This document shows positions 13,030-14,069 of a stretch of DNA of 14,069 nucleotides, piece by piece. A model generated the notes under the pieces. It was not told where the DNA came from and did not search any database. It saw only the letters and a list, made by a program, of their open reading frames with translations. The position numbers and the translations under genes were made by a program. Each line of letters starts with the position of its first letter. Within the stretch, counting starts at the first letter, position 1. The stretch is from Bacteroidales bacterium (GTDB lineage Bacteria > Bacteroidota > Bacteroidia > Bacteroidales > UBA3824), in contig JAFXMJ010000086.1 in the NCBI GenBank assembly GCA_017530465.1, positions 1-14,069 on the forward strand, written 5' to 3'.

Positions 13030-14069
13030 TTATTCATTCAGTGTTGTTATCGCCGCCTCATTCTTGCTGCCGTTCATCACCACTTTGAGCGGCTTCGCGA
13101 AGCGGACGTGGCGGAAGTATTTGGTGCTTTGTATCAACTCTTGCGCCTCCAAAATTTCGCGGCGGAGGTAGCAGTTGCGGTTTTCCTTCTTGATGGCGAA
13201 ATAGCCGACATTCATACTCGTGATGTTGTGGAAGAAGTGCGAACCGTTGGAGAAGTCCAATGGATAGCCTTCGAGACTTGTCTCGATGATGACGGAGGCG
13301 TTGTTGATTTCTGACCACTGCACCGGCACGCCAAGGAAACGGTCGCTCGTACCCCAACGTCCTGGCCCGATGAGTATGTACTTGCGCCCCTCGTCGCCAA
13401 GCAGCGAATTTAGGTAATTGATTTCACGCTCCATCTCTATGGTTTCCAACTTGTTGAACTTAGTTTCGTCGATGTAGATGACATCCGTAATCGTGTCGAT
13501 GACGCCGTTGCCGAGGCTTTGGTTGGTATATAACAAAGTGTCGGGCGAGGCAGCCACCTGCGAAAGGTCGATGTCAGTGGTGTCAAACGAACCCACCATC
13601 GGCTTGATTTGCAGGAGGTAGAATGTCGGCTTGCCGTTTTTGGCTTTGTTGAGGTTGACGGCGTATTCAATCTCCACGGGCGAGCCAAATGCGTCCTTAA
13701 CTTCCGCGAGAATCTTACTGATGGCCTCCGCGAGCGGGAAATAGTTGTATTGCAAAATGTCCGCAAAATTCACGATTCGGGGGCCGTATTCGTCGAGACC
13801 GGGCGAGAAGGTGTCGTTGTCGGGGTTATAGACCGACGCGAGGTGCTTCAACGAGCCGTGCTTCTCCGCCTCGTAGATGTTGAGGAGTTTGAGCGCGGCG
13901 AGTTCGCCATTGTTGAGGAGGTCAACCTCTTTGAGCGAGAGATCCAATGCGTAAAACTTTGTCTGAGTGGAGTTGAGCAAATCGTCCTTGGTGTACATCG
14001 ACACTTCGGGATACATTGGCGAAAATCTGTACGACGGCCATCCGCCCACCACGTAACAGCCCAATCCCA
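13030..14069 (-). CDS. PEP/pyruvate-binding domain protein (PEP synthase/PPDK N-terminal-like), C-terminal part only
   Basis: An open frame of about 346 codons entering from the right edge; the true start lies outside the window. The segment VEIEYAVNLNK plus PTFYLLQIKPMVGS matches the end of the ATP-grasp nucleotide-binding domain of PEP synthase and pyruvate phosphate dikinase. It is followed by a roughly 180-residue tail (ILIGPGRWGTSDRFLGVPV and on) that differs from the swivelling phosphohistidine and PEP-binding domains of the classical enzymes, and the protein ends without them. It therefore resembles the Bacteroidota proteins annotated as PEP/pyruvate-binding-domain or PPDK-like, whose reaction is not clear. 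A complete three-domain PEP synthase is excluded by the C-terminus. A strong terminator follows the stop. Confidence 0.75.
   Translation of the reverse strand, partial: GLGCYVVGGWPSYRFSPMYPEVSMYTKDDLLNSTQTKFYALDLSLKEVDLLNNGELAALKLLNIYEAEKHGSLKHLASVYNPDNDTFSPGLDEYGPRIVNFADILQYNYFPLAEAISKILAEVKDAFGSPVEIEYAVNLNKAKNGKPTFYLLQIKPMVGSFDTTDIDLSQVAASPDTLLYTNQSLGNGVIDTITDVIYIDETKFNKLETIEMEREINYLNSLLGDEGRKYILIGPGRWGTSDRFLGVPVQWSEINNASVIIETSLEGYPLDFSNGSHFFHNITSMNVGYFAIKKENRNCYLRREILEAQELIQSTKYFRHVRFAKPLKVVMNGSKNEAAITTLNE

Noticed and set aside
12989..13314. Plus-strand frames starting in the hairpin downstream of the rightward promoter
   Set aside because: They begin inside the terminator stem and lie antisense to the PEP/pyruvate-binding gene; no family resemblance.

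Overview
The window looks like a chromosomal segment from a member of the Bacteroidota, most likely the order Bacteroidales. Three things point there. Several genes are preceded by the Bacteroidota sigma-factor promoter, a TTTG or TTG box about 19-20 bases upstream of TAnnTTTG. Ribosome binding sites are nearly absent, with one exception before the UspA-like gene. The proteins are also typical of the group: an XRE regulator with a disordered tail, a TPR-SpoIIE phosphatase, a secreted SUMF1-like protein and a long RSH protein. Genes are moderately GC-rich, while the spaces between them are strongly AT-rich. No tRNA, rRNA, insertion sequence or CRISPR array was recognised.

Left end (1-2927): the only convincing gene is an XRE-type repressor on the minus strand (393-1025), with its own promoter and terminator. 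To its right lie about 1.9 kb without a credible gene. This stretch holds four copies of a 26-bp dyad-symmetric element (two side by side at 1121-1173, two at 1837-1902), a perfect 26-bp palindrome, a G-rich strand-biased segment, two adjacent covarying hairpin/dyad elements and several smaller inverted repeats. It is the most unusual part of the window and may be a regulatory or mobile-element-derived region controlled by the XRE protein.

Middle (2928-7141, plus strand): four tightly packed genes form a probable operon: a secreted alpha/beta-hydrolase esterase, the ribosome-assembly GTPase EngB/YsxC, a membrane TPR-coiled coil-SpoIIE/PP2C phosphatase, and a tandem UspA-like stress protein. 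This operon meets head-on a minus-strand pair, trmD followed by a sugar-phosphate nucleotidyltransferase (8547 down to 7119), with a 23-bp overlap at the 3' ends. trmD shares a divergent, promoter-rich 225-bp gap with a secreted SUMF1-domain protein (8773-9843).

Right end (10058-14069): a long RSH (SpoT-like) protein with an intact ppGpp-hydrolase centre but an eroded synthetase domain converges on a low-molecular-weight tyrosine phosphatase gene, and both stop codons lie in a shared TCATGA. Beyond it, three 33-bp tandem repeats sit immediately upstream of a near-consensus promoter that runs straight into a strong hairpin. That hairpin is also the terminator of a truncated PEP/pyruvate-binding-domain gene running in from the right edge. 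Themes that recur are translation and ribosome maintenance (EngB, TrmD), stress and stringent response (UspA-like, RSH) and phosphatase signalling (SpoIIE, LMW-PTP).
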